From: Pararobbsia silviterrae
GTDB lineage: Bacteria; Pseudomonadota; Gammaproteobacteria; Burkholderiales; Burkholderiaceae
Length of the DNA stretch: 64,000 bases
Direction: 5' to 3'
NCBI RefSeq assembly: GCF_003628125.1
Contig: NZ_RBZU01000001.1
Location: 1-64,000 of the forward strand
In this document: in pieces, positions 1 to 9,085 of the stretch
Position numbering within the stretch: position 1 is the first letter of the stretch
How the letters are laid out: each line of letters begins with the position of its first letter
The notes under the pieces: model-generated
What the model saw: only the letters and a program-made list of their open reading frames with translations
Database searches by the model: none
Told to the model about the DNA's origin: nothing
Made by a program: the position numbers and the translations under genes

Positions 1-891
1 CGTCATCGGCGCGGACGCCGCGACGGGCGCCGGGGCCGCAGCCTGGACCGGCGCCGGCGCGGGTGCGGCGACGGGCGCCGCCGCGGCTTCCGGTGCGGCT
101 TCGGTCGGCGCGGGCGGCACGCCCATCGAGATCTCGATCTGATCCATATCGATCACGAAGCAGCAGACGGCGATGATGTCGTCTTCCGTGCAATCGGTAT
201 CGAGCCAGATCGTCAGGCGGTCGCCGGCCTTGACCTGCGAGGTGAGCTTGCCGAGATTGCCGAGCTCTTCCGTCAGCAGATCCTGGTCCTTCTCGCCGAC
301 GCCCTTGAGGACGATCTTCAGATGCGGCTTGCCGTCGGGCTGAGCGGCCTCGTCACCGCCTTGAATCTTCGCGAGCGCGTCGGTCACGTGTACGGGCACG
401 CCCGATTCATTCGGCGCGGAGGCGGCAGCGGGCGCGGGCTGCGGGGCGGCCGCGGCGGGCTTCGACGCCGGCGCGGCGGCAGCAGCCGCGGCCTGGCCCG
501 ATTGCTCGGCCGACAGTTTGTTGAGCTTCGCGCAGATCGCCGCGGCCTGGGCCGCGTCGGGCTCGGTCGACGCGCGATACGCGACGAGCTGGTCCGAGAG
601 CACGTCCTTGGTTTCAAGGAACAGATCGACCATGTCCGTGCGCAGCGCCATTTCCCCCGTGCGCGCTCGATCGAGCAGCGACTCGAGAATGTGCGTCGTC
701 TCGGTCAGCGCGACGAAGCCGAACGTCGCGGCGCCGCCCTTGATCGAGTGCGCACTGCGGAAAATCGCGTTCATCTGCTCGATGTCGGGGTTGCCCACGT
801 CGATCTCGAGCAGCAGGCGCTCCATCTCGGCGAGCAGCTCGTCCGCTTCGTCGAAGAAGGTCTGATAGAACTGTGTAATGTCGAGTGTCAT
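1..891 (-). CDS. cheA: Chemotaxis histidine kinase CheA, N-terminal part (runs off the window)
   Basis: Reading from an ATG at 891, the protein opens with an HPt (P1) domain. The phosphorylated histidine is His48 in the context RSAHSIKGG, the same position as in enteric CheA. An Ala/Pro-rich linker follows (about residues 125-150), then a second folded segment and another long Ala/Pro linker that reaches the window edge. The dimerisation, ATPase and CheW-binding domains lie outside. CheA autophosphorylates in response to chemoreceptors and passes phosphate to CheY and CheB. It is last in the visible motA-motB-cheY-cheA order, 120 bp after the cheY stop, so it is probably co-transcribed. Confidence 0.96.
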   Translation of the reverse strand, partial: MTLDITQFYQTFFDEADELLAEMERLLLEIDVGNPDIEQMNAIFRSAHSIKGGAATFGFVALTETTHILESLLDRARTGEMALRTDMVDLFLETKDVLSDQLVAYRASTEPDAAQAAAICAKLNKLSAEQSGQAAAAAAAPASKPAAAAPQPAPAAASAPNESGVPVHVTDALAKIQGGDEAAQPDGKPHLKIVLKGVGEKDQDLLTEELGNLGKLTSQVKAGDRLTIWLDTDCTEDDIIAVCCFVIDMDQIEISMGVPPAPTEAAPEAAAAPVAAPAPAPVQAAAPAPVAASAPMT

Positions 892-1011
892 GCTCTTCTA
901 CCGCTTTCGGCTCACCCTTGCGGGCGCGGCCGGATAACTCGTTTCCAGGGAGTCCCGCGTGCCACCCGGTGCGGGACCGTCATACTGCTTTGTCTGCGTA
1001 CTTCAAGCCGC

Positions 1012-1389
1012 TCAGGCGTCCTCGTGCGCGATGAGCTCGGCGACGACTTCGGCCAGCGTGAGCGGGTCGATCGGCTTGAGCAGCCAGCCGCTGGCTCCCG
1101 CGTCGCGCGCGGCGAGCTTGAACGACTCGCCGAACTCCGTCGTCAGCACGAGGATCGGTACTGCGTCATACGCCTCCATCTGTCGCAACGACTGGATCAG
1201 CTTGAGGCCGTCCATCGCCGGCATGTGCTGATCGGTCAGCACGAGGTCGAACTGCGACTTGAGCGCGAGCGCGAGCGCTTCCTGGCCATCCGACGCCGTC
1301 GTGACGTCGTACCCGGCTTCCTCGAGCGTGACGCCGAGGATCTCGCGCATCGCAGCCGAATCGTCGGCCGCCAATATTCGTTTGCTCAT
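1012..1389 (-). CDS. cheY: Single-domain response regulator, CheY type
   Basis: A 125-residue stand-alone receiver domain. The acidic pocket is D9-D10, the phospho-acceptor is D53 (in LTDQHMP), the conserved Thr/Thr pair is in LVLTTEF, and the conserved Lys is in WLLKPID. There is no output domain. It lies 46 bp after motB and upstream of cheA in the same direction. Many Burkholderiaceae carry a CheY paralogue at this motB-cheA position and a second CheY next to cheZ, so this one may be an accessory or phosphate-sink regulator rather than the main switch-binding CheY. That distinction is an inference. Confidence 0.93.
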   Translation of the reverse strand: MSKRILAADDSAAMREILGVTLEEAGYDVTTASDGQEALALALKSQFDLVLTDQHMPAMDGLKLIQSLRQMEAYDAVPILVLTTEFGESFKLAARDAGASGWLLKPIDPLTLAEVVAELIAHEDA

Positions 1390-1435
1390 CGATATCTATC
1401 CCGTCCCCAGTGCTGCGCCGCGCAGAGTCGAAATC

Positions 1436-2470
1436 TCAACGCCGGCCCGGCGCCTGCACCGCGCCGCCCGCCGTCTGCCCCGCGTCGTTCGCAGTCGCGC
1501 CGCCAGCGGCCCTACTGCCCGAGCCGTCCCCGGTGCCCGCGCCGGCTGCGGCCCGGTTTGCAACCGACTCGGTCCTCATTTCTCCATCCTTCTGAATCGC
1601 GGACTCCGCGCGGCGGTTCATCACGATGATGCTGATGCGCCGGTTGACCGGATCGTACGGATTGTCGTTGTCGAGGTTCTGCGTCGAACCGACGCCGACC
1701 ACGCGCAGCACCTTGGACTCGTCCATGCCGCCCGCGATGAGCTCGCGCCGCGACGCGTTCGCGCGATCCGCCGACAACTCCCAATTGCTGTAGCCCTTCT
1801 CGCCGCCCGAGTACTGCTGCGCGTCGGTGTGCCCCGAGAGGATCACGTGGTTCGGCAGCGTGTTGAGCGACTTGCCGATCTCGCGAAGAATCTGCTCCAT
1901 ATAGGGCTCGACGGCCGCGCTCGCGGTCCCGAACATCGGCCGGTTCTGCGTGTCGACGATCTGGATGCGCAGCCCCTCGGGCGTGATATCCATCCGGATA
2001 TTCTGCTGATACGGCGTCAGCTTCGGATTCGACGCGACCGCCGCTTCGAGCCGCGCCTTCAGTTCGCGCAGGCGCTGCTGGTCGTCCTCGTCACGCCGCG
2101 GATTCGTCGACTTCTCGGACGGCGTGCGCCGGCCGGCGTCCGTCGTCGCATCGCCCTGCGTGCGCGACAAATCCGTACCGCCGCCGTCGACGATGCTCGA
2201 CCCCTCGGACACCTTGTGCCCGCCGAGCAATGCATCCTTGAGCGGCATCTTGAAATAGTCGGCGATCCCGGCGAGTTCGGCCGTATTGACCGAGCTCAAC
2301 AGCCAGAGCAGCAGGAAGAACGCCATCAGCGCGGTCATGAAGTCCGCATAGGCGAGCTTCCACGCGCCGCCGTGGTGCGCGTGCCGATGCACGCCGCCAC
2401 GCTTGATGACGATCGGGCGCGCTGCTACTGCGCCCGGTTCGCCCTTTGCTGCCTTGCCTCTTGGCGCCAT
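1436..2470 (-). CDS. motB: Flagellar motor stator protein MotB
   Basis: 344 residues. A basic, His-rich cytoplasmic N-terminus is followed by a single membrane helix (about residues 39-62) that starts with the proton-binding Asp43 in the context WKLAYADFMTALMAFFLLLW, equivalent to E. coli MotB D32. The C-terminal half is an OmpA-like peptidoglycan-binding domain (SGHTDAQ, NWELSADRAN, R-R-I motifs). A Ser/Gly/Ala-rich tail of about 45 residues ends the protein and looks unstructured. It begins 12 bp after the motA stop, so the two stator genes are coupled. Confidence 0.97.
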   Translation of the reverse strand: MAPRGKAAKGEPGAVAARPIVIKRGGVHRHAHHGGAWKLAYADFMTALMAFFLLLWLLSSVNTAELAGIADYFKMPLKDALLGGHKVSEGSSIVDGGGTDLSRTQGDATTDAGRRTPSEKSTNPRRDEDDQQRLRELKARLEAAVASNPKLTPYQQNIRMDITPEGLRIQIVDTQNRPMFGTASAAVEPYMEQILREIGKSLNTLPNHVILSGHTDAQQYSGGEKGYSNWELSADRANASRRELIAGGMDESKVLRVVGVGSTQNLDNDNPYDPVNRRISIIVMNRRAESAIQKDGEMRTESVANRAAAGAGTGDGSGSRAAGGATANDAGQTAGGAVQAPGRR

Positions 2471-2482
2471 GCTCGACCTCGC

Positions 2483-3343
2483 CTATTTCGCTCTGACCGA
2501 ACGCACGTGCTCTTCGAGCTCGACGAACGACGGACGCTCAGTCGAGAACAGCACCTTGCGGCCGAACTCGACAGCGAGCGCCGGCGCATACCCATTGAGG
2601 TTCGCGAGAATCGTGACCTTGATGCACTGGAGCATCTTCGTGGACTCGTTGACGCGCTGTTCGAGCAACGTCGCGAGCGGCCCGATGAACGCGTACGACA
2701 GCAGGATGCCGAGGAACGTGCCGACGAGCGCCTGGGCGATCAGCGCGCCGAGCTCCTGCGGCGGCAGGCCGGCGTTGGCCATCGTGTGCACGACGCCCAT
2801 GACGGCCGCCACGATCCCGAACGCGGGCATCGCGTCGCCGAGCTTGTGCAGACAGCCGGCCGGCACATTGCCTTCCTGGTGATGCGTCTCGATTTCCTCG
2901 TCCATGAGGCTTTCGATTTCGAAGGCGTTCATGTTGCCGCTGATCATCAGCCGCAGGTAATCGGTGAGGAACTCGACGATGTGGTGATCCTTGAGGATCT
3001 TCGGGTGCTGCATGAACAGCGGACTGTCCGCGGGACCGTCGATATCGGTCTCGAGCGCGAGCATGCCGTCCTTGCGCGCCTTCGCGAGCAGCATGTAGAG
3101 CAGCGCCATGAGCTCCATATAGAGCGACTTGTTGTAGCGCGAGCCGCGAAGCAGGCCAGGCAACGCCTTGAGCGTGGCCTTGATCGCCTTGGCATTGTTG
3201 CCGACGATGAATGCACCGAGCCCCGCGCCACCGATCATCAGCAGTTCCACCGGCTGGACGAGCGCGCCCAGATGCCCGCCCTCCAGCAGATAGCCGCCGA
3301 AGACCGAGACAAGCGTAACGATGTATCCAATGAAGACGAGCAC
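2483..3343 (-). CDS. motA: Flagellar motor stator protein MotA
   Basis: 286 residues, typical MotA length, with four predicted membrane segments and the family N-terminus (GYIVTLVSVFGGYLLEGG, then QPVELLMIGGAG). The start is GTG at 3343, chosen because AGAGGA lies 8 bp upstream and because the N-terminus aligns with enteric MotA. MotA and MotB form the proton-driven stator ring. A sigma-28-type promoter lies about 65-90 bp upstream of the start, making motA the probable first gene of a late flagellar operon motA-motB-cheY-cheA. Confidence 0.97.
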   Translation of the reverse strand: MLVFIGYIVTLVSVFGGYLLEGGHLGALVQPVELLMIGGAGLGAFIVGNNAKAIKATLKALPGLLRGSRYNKSLYMELMALLYMLLAKARKDGMLALETDIDGPADSPLFMQHPKILKDHHIVEFLTDYLRLMISGNMNAFEIESLMDEEIETHHQEGNVPAGCLHKLGDAMPAFGIVAAVMGVVHTMANAGLPPQELGALIAQALVGTFLGILLSYAFIGPLATLLEQRVNESTKMLQCIKVTILANLNGYAPALAVEFGRKVLFSTERPSFVELEEHVRSVRAK

Positions 3344-3407
3344 TGCGTGAATCCTCTTTTAATGCCGCTGGGGACACCGATTCCGGCGGCGGCCATTGTT
3401 GAGCGTG

Positions 3408-3435
3408 ATAACGGCAGGGTCGTTGGGAAACTTAA
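3408..3435 (-). promoter_or_regulatory. Sigma-28 (FliA) promoter of motA-motB-cheY-cheA
   Basis: On the minus strand TTAAGTTT (3428-3435) is followed after 12 bp by GCCGTTAT (3408-3415). The enteric FliA consensus is TAAAGTTT-N11-GCCGATAA, so 7/8 and 6/8 positions match with a spacer one base longer. It lies upstream of motA in the right direction. The rest of the 3344-3654 interval between motA and flhC shows no convincing gene. Confidence 0.6.
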
Positions 3436-3654
3436 GAAGGGCGCGGAAGAAACGCTTCGCACGCGAGCGACTGAGGGTAAACAACGAGACGCCGCGCAAC
3501 GCTTGCCGGGCGGGCGATCGCGGGGGCCGACACGCCGTTTTCGCGAGGTTGTGCGCCGCGTGTTTTGTGCCGTGCGCGCGTCCTTGCCGCATCGCGCGGG
3601 CGATTCGCGCCGCCTTGGCCACGCGCCGTGGCGAGACCGAGCGGATTGCCGCTG

Positions 3655-4224
3655 TCAGCCGATCATTTCGGCGTCTTCGGTCGAGACGCGTTCGATCGTC
3701 TCGGCCGTCGACTTGCGCGTCTTGCCCGCACGCGACGGCGGCTGGCAGAGCCCGCAGACCACGCCCGACTTCGGATCGTGCGCATGCGCGACGAAGTGAC
3801 CGCCGCACCGGCTGCACGGCGTCATCTGGAGCATCCCGCTGTCGAAGAAGCGCACGAGCGTCCATGCGCGCGTGAGCCCGAGCACGGCTTCGCCGCCCTG
3901 GAGTTCGACGTGTTCGAGATAGAGCCGGTAAGCCTTCACGACCGCCTGGATCGTGTCGCACTTGCCGTGCTGAATCATGAAACGGTAGGTGTTGTAGAAC
4001 AGCGAGGAGTGGATGTTCGGCAACCAGGTCATGAACCAGTCCGTGGAGAACGGCAGCATGCCCTTGGGTGGCGAGACCCCTTTGAGTTCCTTGTAGAGCT
4101 TGATGAGCCGGTCGCGGCTCAGATTCGTTTCAGCTTCGAGCAACTGCAGCCGCGCCCCGAGTTCGATCAACTCGATCGCGAGCGTAATTTCTTTTGCTTC
4201 AAGGACTACGCTTTTGGATGCCAT
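3655..4224 (-). CDS. flhC: Flagellar master transcriptional activator FlhC
   Basis: 189 residues from the ATG at 4224, chosen because GGGAGA sits 6 bp upstream and because longer in-frame starts add an unrelated Arg/Gly-rich leader. The protein has the four zinc-binding cysteines of FlhC in two pairs (PCSRCGG and VVCGLCQ) near the C-terminus. FlhC combines with FlhD into the FlhD4C2 activator of class II flagellar promoters. The gene begins 60 bp after the flhD stop. motA is not immediately attached: 311 bp with a separate sigma-28 promoter intervene. Confidence 0.95.
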   Translation of the reverse strand: MASKSVVLEAKEITLAIELIELGARLQLLEAETNLSRDRLIKLYKELKGVSPPKGMLPFSTDWFMTWLPNIHSSLFYNTYRFMIQHGKCDTIQAVVKAYRLYLEHVELQGGEAVLGLTRAWTLVRFFDSGMLQMTPCSRCGGHFVAHAHDPKSGVVCGLCQPPSRAGKTRKSTAETIERVSTEDAEMIG

Positions 4225-4284
4225 GTTGCTTCTCCCGCTCGCGCCTTCGCGACGCATCGCGCACTCAAACGATGCTTTGACGAA

Positions 4285-4605
4285 TTAACCGATTTGCTCG
4301 ACGGGCTGGCCCGCCAGAAGGATCGCCGCATGCGACGATGCCACTCCGGCGTTCTTGCCTGAATGCGTGAGCGATGACAGCACGGCGTGATCGTCGAAAC
4401 GGAACCGGCATAGCAACTGGTTCGTTGCAGCCAGCTTGACCGTCTGGGACAAGGTCAGGTTCGCGAGCACGTCCGCGACGTGATCGGACAGACCCATGCG
4501 AAACATGCCGGTCGTTTTGTCTTCGCGCAGCAACCGTTGTGCGAGAAGCAAGTACGACAGATTGACTTCCTTGATTTCGTTGAGCATTTCGCTGCTGTAG
4601 CTCAT
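4285..4605 (-). CDS. flhD: Flagellar master transcriptional activator FlhD
   Basis: 106 residues with the FlhD signature (EIKEVNLSYLLLAQRLL at residues 10-26, then the helix-rich core and the AILLAG end segment). The ATG at 4605 is preceded by GAGGG in GCGAGGGTATCA. It is first of the flhDC pair. In Burkholderia relatives flhD is also flanked upstream by a glycosyltransferase, as here. Confidence 0.95.
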   Translation of the reverse strand: MSYSSEMLNEIKEVNLSYLLLAQRLLREDKTTGMFRMGLSDHVADVLANLTLSQTVKLAATNQLLCRFRFDDHAVLSSLTHSGKNAGVASSHAAILLAGQPVEQIG

Positions 4606-5405
4606 TGATACCCTCGCTTGGTTGACTCACGCGGACGAACCGTTGCCCCGTGTTGTTGAGTCAAATTCTGCGTGAGAGGACGAGCCGCCGAAATCGGAAG
4701 AAGCGAAGATGCGAAATAAAGTTTTTCTAAAAAACGTGTAAGAAGAATTCCTACATTTTTGGAGGAATCCTTATTTGACAAGGGTTTGCGGGGGCTGGGG
4801 CAAACACCATGAAGCCTGAATGTCTTACCTCGCATCACGGCGTGTCTCCTTTTTCGCCGTATTTCTTACCGGAGACGCCGAGGTAAACATTCGGTAAACG
4901 CGACACTCGGATCGATATCGCAAAAGTTCACGAAGTTTACACCCAACCCTGGTTCACTGGTTTGTACAACTGTTCTATTTGGCACAAATTGCCGGAAAGC
5001 CTTGCGCGCAAAGGGCGATCCGGCGTCACGAACCGCCCGCCCGGAATCGATATCGGGCCGCGGCGCGCCGATACAACTGCTTCAAACCGCAAAATCCTGC
5101 TTTTGCAGAGGGTTTACCCTTGCGCACAACAATTGAGCGTGCGCGGCATTCCGCAACGGAATCGTCTCAAGGGCCCGGTTTTTTCGCGCGCCTGTCGCAC
5201 CGCAACCCAGGAATCTGCGGCGGGCACGGATGTTTCCCGCCGTAACAAGCGCAAGTCTTTGAAAAGGAAGCTGAATAGACGCGGGGGCCGCCGAGATAAT
5301 GAGGGCGTCGAATCCTGATGGTTTATCTGCGGCAACCGACTCGTGCCTCTATGGCAAGCGATCGGCGCCGCGCAGGGTTCTGGAATCCGTTCAAGGAGGA
5401 ATCCG
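4606..5405. other. 800-bp divergent control region between flhD and the glycosyltransferase
   Basis: No gene is convincing here. The part nearest flhD (about 4,690-4,800) is AT-richer than its surroundings and includes an imperfect dyad (GAATTCCT at 4744-4751 against AGGAATCC around 4763-4770), a plausible flhDC control region. I could not identify a well-spaced sigma-70 promoter. The long length is in keeping with the heavily regulated flhDC promoters of other bacteria. Confidence 0.5.
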
Positions 5406-6479
5406 ATGCGAATCGCCCAGATCGCCCCGCTCCACGAAGCTGTTCCGCCGAAGTTCTATGGCGGCACCGAGCGCGTCGTGTCCTATCTGACCGAGGCGCT
5501 CGTCGAGCAAGGTCATGACGTGACCTTGTTCGCCAGCGGCGACTCGATCACGAATGCGCGGCTCGAAGCCGCGTGGCCGCAGGCCCTGCGCCTCGATCCG
5601 TCGATTCGCGACACGTTCGCGCCGCACATCATGCTGCTCGAACACGTCCGGCGCCGCGCGCGCGAGTTCGACGTGCTGCACTTTCATCTCGACTATCTGC
5701 CGTTCTCGTTGTTCGCGGACATCGAGACGCCGTTCGTGACGACGCTGCATGGACGTCTCGACTTGCCCGAGATCGCGCCGATGTTTTCGGCCTTTCCGCA
5801 GGCGCCGCTCGTCTCGATTTCCGATTCGCAACGCGCGCCGCTGCCGAACGCGGGCTGGCTCGACACGATCTATCACGGTCTGCCGTCGGGCTTGCTCACG
5901 CCGCGCGCGGCCGCGAACGACGGCGGCTATCTCGCGTTTCTCGGCCGGATTTGCCCGGAAAAACGCGTCGATACGGCGATCGAGATCGCCGCGCGCGTCG
6001 GCATGCCGTTGAAGATCGCCGCCAAGGTCGACAAGGTCGACCGCGAGTATTTCGAGCGCGACATCGAGCCGTTGCTCGCAACCGCCGACGTCGAATTCGT
6101 CGGCGAGATCAACGAGAGCCAGAAACCCGCATTCCTGTCCGGCGCGGCGGCGCTGTTGTTCCCGATCGACTGGTGCGAGCCGTTCGGTCTCGTGATGATC
6201 GAATCGATGGCATGCGGCACGCCGGTCATCGCATTCCGGCGCGGCTCGGTGCCCGAGGTCATCGATCACGGCGTGACGGGCTTTATCGTCGACGACGTCG
6301 ATGGCGCCGTGCAGGCGCTCGGCAATCTCGCCGATCTGTCGCGCGACGAAATCCGCGCGCAGTTCGAACGCCGGTTCACGTCCGACGTCATGGCGCGCCG
6401 ATATGTCGACGCCTACGCCTCACTGATCCGCGCGCGCGAGCCGGTGCGCCCTTCGCTGTGCAGCGTGGCGCTCGGCTGA
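5406..6479 (+). CDS. Glycosyltransferase family 4 protein (GT-B fold)
   Basis: 357 residues from the ATG at 5406, which has a near-perfect AGGAGG seven bases upstream. The N-terminal half begins MRIAQIAPLHEAVPPKFYGG, with the GGTERVV glycine loop of GT4 enzymes. The C-terminal half holds the nucleotide-sugar site: GRICPEKRVD, then the EPFGLVMIESMACGTPVIAF block with the E-x7-E motif and G-VPEVI. Substrate is unknown. Its position beside flhDC is conserved in Burkholderia relatives, which suggests a link to surface polysaccharide or flagellar glycosylation, but this is inference. No signal peptide; it is likely cytosolic. Confidence 0.88.
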   Translation: MRIAQIAPLHEAVPPKFYGGTERVVSYLTEALVEQGHDVTLFASGDSITNARLEAAWPQALRLDPSIRDTFAPHIMLLEHVRRRAREFDVLHFHLDYLPFSLFADIETPFVTTLHGRLDLPEIAPMFSAFPQAPLVSISDSQRAPLPNAGWLDTIYHGLPSGLLTPRAAANDGGYLAFLGRICPEKRVDTAIEIAARVGMPLKIAAKVDKVDREYFERDIEPLLATADVEFVGEINESQKPAFLSGAAALLFPIDWCEPFGLVMIESMACGTPVIAFRRGSVPEVIDHGVTGFIVDDVDGAVQALGNLADLSRDEIRAQFERRFTSDVMARRYVDAYASLIRAREPVRPSLCSVALG

Positions 6480-6605
6480 GTCTCGGTTCGAGCGCCGACT
6501 CTGCCCCGCTCTGCTCCAGGCCGGGCTGCGTTATGGCCTATGGATGGGTCTGGGCTAGGATCGGCATAGCGCCTGCACGCGCTCAGGCGTGTCCCCGAAC
6601 AAGCC

Positions 6606-7430
6606 TTACGCGACCGGCGCGTCGTCCTGCAGGTTTTCGAGATCGAACAGTTGCGTCAGTTGTCGCGCGACGGCCGCGTCGAAGTTGTTGCCGATGCGCG
6701 GCACGTGCGGCAGACGCGCGATCAGATCGGGATTCGAATTGCCCATCATGAACGGCCGACCGGCCGTCTCGAGCATATCGATGTCGTTCATGTTGTCGCC
6801 GAACGCGACGCAGTCCGCGCGCGTGATGCCGAGACGATCGAGCACGACCTGCAGCGCGCGACCCTTCGAGACGACCGGCGACATGACTTCGAGACAGTCG
6901 GCCAGCGAATACGTGACGTAGAGCTCGTCGGCGAACTCGCGTTCGAGATTCGTCTCGACACGCGCCAGCGTCTCGGGCTCGGCGATATAGAGCACCTTGG
7001 CGACATCGTGGCCCGGATAGGCGCGCAGATCCGTCACCGCATATCGGAAGCCCGAATCCTGGTGATAGCGGAGCAGTTCGGGGGCATCACGGTCGATCAG
7101 CCAGTCGCGATCGAGAAACAAATTGACGATCGCATCGTCGGCGACATCGTGCGACACAAGCCGGCGAACGAATTCGGGCCGGATGTTTTCCGCGAAGATT
7201 TCGCGATCGTCGGGATCGTGAACGCGCGCGCCGTTCGACGTGATCAGATGCGCCCGCACACCGAGCACGTCGCGGATGCCGGCGACGTCCGAGTAGTGCC
7301 GGCCCGTGGCAATCGCGATCGCGACGCCCTGCCGTTCGAGTTTGCGAAGCACGTCGATCGTGAAGGGATCGACCTGGTGATGCGCATTGAGCAGGGTTCC
7401 GTCGAGGTCGGTGGCGATGAGTCGGTACAT
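6606..7430 (-). CDS. Cof-type HAD-IIB family phosphatase
   Basis: 274 residues. Motif I is DLDGTLL near the N-terminus, motif II is ATGRHYSD, the conserved Lys is in VSKGRAL, and motif IV is FGDNMNDIDML. This is the complete catalytic set of the Cof/SupH/YidA group, with a large C2-type cap between motifs II and III. I chose the ATG at 7430 because MYRLIATDLDG is the usual beginning of the family and the in-frame extension upstream is Arg-rich. Such enzymes dephosphorylate sugar phosphates or FMN-type substrates; the substrate here cannot be told from sequence. It converges with the glycosyltransferase gene, separated by 126 bp. Confidence 0.88.
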   Translation of the reverse strand: MYRLIATDLDGTLLNAHHQVDPFTIDVLRKLERQGVAIAIATGRHYSDVAGIRDVLGVRAHLITSNGARVHDPDDREIFAENIRPEFVRRLVSHDVADDAIVNLFLDRDWLIDRDAPELLRYHQDSGFRYAVTDLRAYPGHDVAKVLYIAEPETLARVETNLEREFADELYVTYSLADCLEVMSPVVSKGRALQVVLDRLGITRADCVAFGDNMNDIDMLETAGRPFMMGNSNPDLIARLPHVPRIGNNFDAAVARQLTQLFDLENLQDDAPVA

Positions 7431-7559
7431 GGCAGGCTTCTGAAGTGACGACGTACGGAGCCTTGGCGACGACCGGCGCGGTCCGCGCTTGGCCCCGTGA
7501 ACAAGCAGATCCGCATCGCGGACCCGTGACATTTTACGCCGCGCGCGCGACGCCGCGAT

Positions 7560-8660
7560 TTAGACACGGCCCGCCTGGCGCGGCGGCGTCCGCGCGAGCC
7601 GCGCCGACGCAATCGCGAGCGCGCCGCCGACGGAATCGGCAACCGGCGCGCGCAAGCGCGCAACGAACCGTGCGGGCACATAAGGGGCGAGCGGACCCGC
7701 CAGGCCGCCGCACAATGCGATCGGCAACACGGCATCGGGATCCAGTGCGTCGATCATCCGCGCGATTTCGTCGCCGGCCTGTTCGAGCAACGCGCGCGCG
7801 AACGGGTGCGCGCGCTCGGCCGGGCCACGATCGGCCGCGCCGAATGCGAGCACGATCGGCGCAAGCGTTGCGTAGGCCGTCTGATTCGCGTCGCACGACC
7901 ACGCGACGAGCGCATCGCGCGAGGTCGCGCCCGTCTGCGCGCGGAGCGCGGCCGAAAAGTCGTCGGCGGGCCGGCGTCCGTCCATGACCTGCTGCAGATA
8001 GACGAGCGCGCGCAGGCCGAGCCAGGCGCCGCTCGCTTCGTCGCCCGACGGAAATCCGTAGCCGCCCGAGATGCGTTCCTCGAGAGCCCCCGCAGGGGCG
8101 ACGCGTGCCACGTCGGTCGCGTCGGTCGCGTCGGGCGCATCACTCGCATCGCTTGCGTGGCTTGCATCGATCACATCGGCCACATCGACCACGTCGGCTG
8201 AATCGGCCGCCTCTGCCAGATCGGCTGGGCCAGCCGGACCGGCATGCACGCGCGACGACGCGCGCGTATCGACGAGCGCGGCCGCGATACTGCCCGTGCC
8301 GAGCGCGACGATGACGCCCGGTCGCCCGCCATGCGCGCCCCAAAGCGTCGTGTACGCGTCGGACACGAGCGACAGTGCCGCGACGGGCGGCTGGAGCGCC
8401 TCGAATGCGCCGTGCCACGCGGCGTTGTTGACGCCCGACAGACCGCAGCACAGCGTGATCGCGCGCCAGTCGAACGGGATCCCGGCCGACGCGAACGCGT
8501 CCCGCGCGGCCTCGCCGATCGCGTCCCACGCGCGTTCGACACCGAGACCGAGCGCCGAGGGGCCCGCGTCGGCGCGCGCCAGCACCACGCCCTGCTCGTC
8601 GGCCAGCAACGCCCGCGTTCCGCTGCCGCCCCCATCGATTCCGACTGCAAAACGTGTCAT
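7560..8660 (-). CDS. BadF/BadG/BcrA/BcrD-type ATPase, probable N-acetylglucosamine kinase
   Basis: 366 residues from the ATG at 8660, with GGGAGAG upstream. The ASKHA nucleotide-binding loops are visible: phosphate 1 GIDGGGSGTRALLAD (residues 8-21), phosphate 2 ALGTGSIAA (119-127), and the GGYGFPSGDEASGAWLG block typical of GlcNAc kinases of this family. Between residues about 133 and 193 an Asp/Ala/Ser-rich segment built from repeated DAS/DAT/ADV units interrupts the fold between the phosphate-2 loop and the ISGGYGF motif. Relatives have a short loop there. Expected role is cytosolic phosphorylation of an amino sugar; the substrate is inferred. It runs in the same direction as the HAD phosphatase 129 bp downstream. 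Confidence 0.82.
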   Translation of the reverse strand: MTRFAVGIDGGGSGTRALLADEQGVVLARADAGPSALGLGVERAWDAIGEAARDAFASAGIPFDWRAITLCCGLSGVNNAAWHGAFEALQPPVAALSLVSDAYTTLWGAHGGRPGVIVALGTGSIAAALVDTRASSRVHAGPAGPADLAEAADSADVVDVADVIDASHASDASDAPDATDATDVARVAPAGALEERISGGYGFPSGDEASGAWLGLRALVYLQQVMDGRRPADDFSAALRAQTGATSRDALVAWSCDANQTAYATLAPIVLAFGAADRGPAERAHPFARALLEQAGDEIARMIDALDPDAVLPIALCGGLAGPLAPYVPARFVARLRAPVADSVGGALAIASARLARTPPRQAGRV

Positions 8661-9085
8661 GTGCTCTCCCAAGTGGCGACGATGGTCTGCGAGGCCGCCG
8701 CTCGCGCATCGCGGTCCGCGATAGGCGAGACCCGGCGCCTCGCCGTGTCGTGCATCAAACATTGCGCAAGTCTCGCGCGTGCGGTGCGCCGCCGCGCCGC
8801 CGTGCCGTGATGCGCGATAGTGCGTCGCCGTCGCGCCGCCGCCATGCTCCAGCGCCATTCAGCGGCGGCAAGCGGACAAAAAACCTCGATTCTGCCTTGC
8901 CGTGGCCCGAAAGCAACACGGCCGCGCGGTCCACCCCGCGCACTTGCGCGCGATTTCCTGCGTGTCAGAATTGCCGCCATCGTGAAAACACCAGTTCATC
9001 GTTACCGGGTAGCGCGGCTACATTCGGCATGAAAGCGATTGCGAACACGATTGCAAACACGCAAACGCACGCGGGAGACCAGACA
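8661..9085. other. Divergent intergenic region, 425 bp
   Basis: Separates the kinase (minus) from the small protein at 9086 (plus). No gene is supported. Just before the plus-strand gene is a 12-bp imperfect direct repeat (GATTGCGAACAC / GATTGCAAACAC, about 9037-9060). Function unknown. Confidence 0.4.

Noticed and set aside
1259-3799. A long open frame of about 846 codons on the plus strand across motB and motA
   Set aside because: It is antisense to well-identified genes; its product is Arg/Ala-rich without domains, the usual artefact of GC-rich third positions. Similar long antisense frames elsewhere (for example 34861-37374) were dropped for the same reason.
4978-4995. TTGGCAC...TTGCC resembling a sigma-54 promoter upstream of the glycosyltransferase
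   Set aside because: The -24 and -12 elements are about two bases too close, and no enhancer-binding regulator lies nearby.
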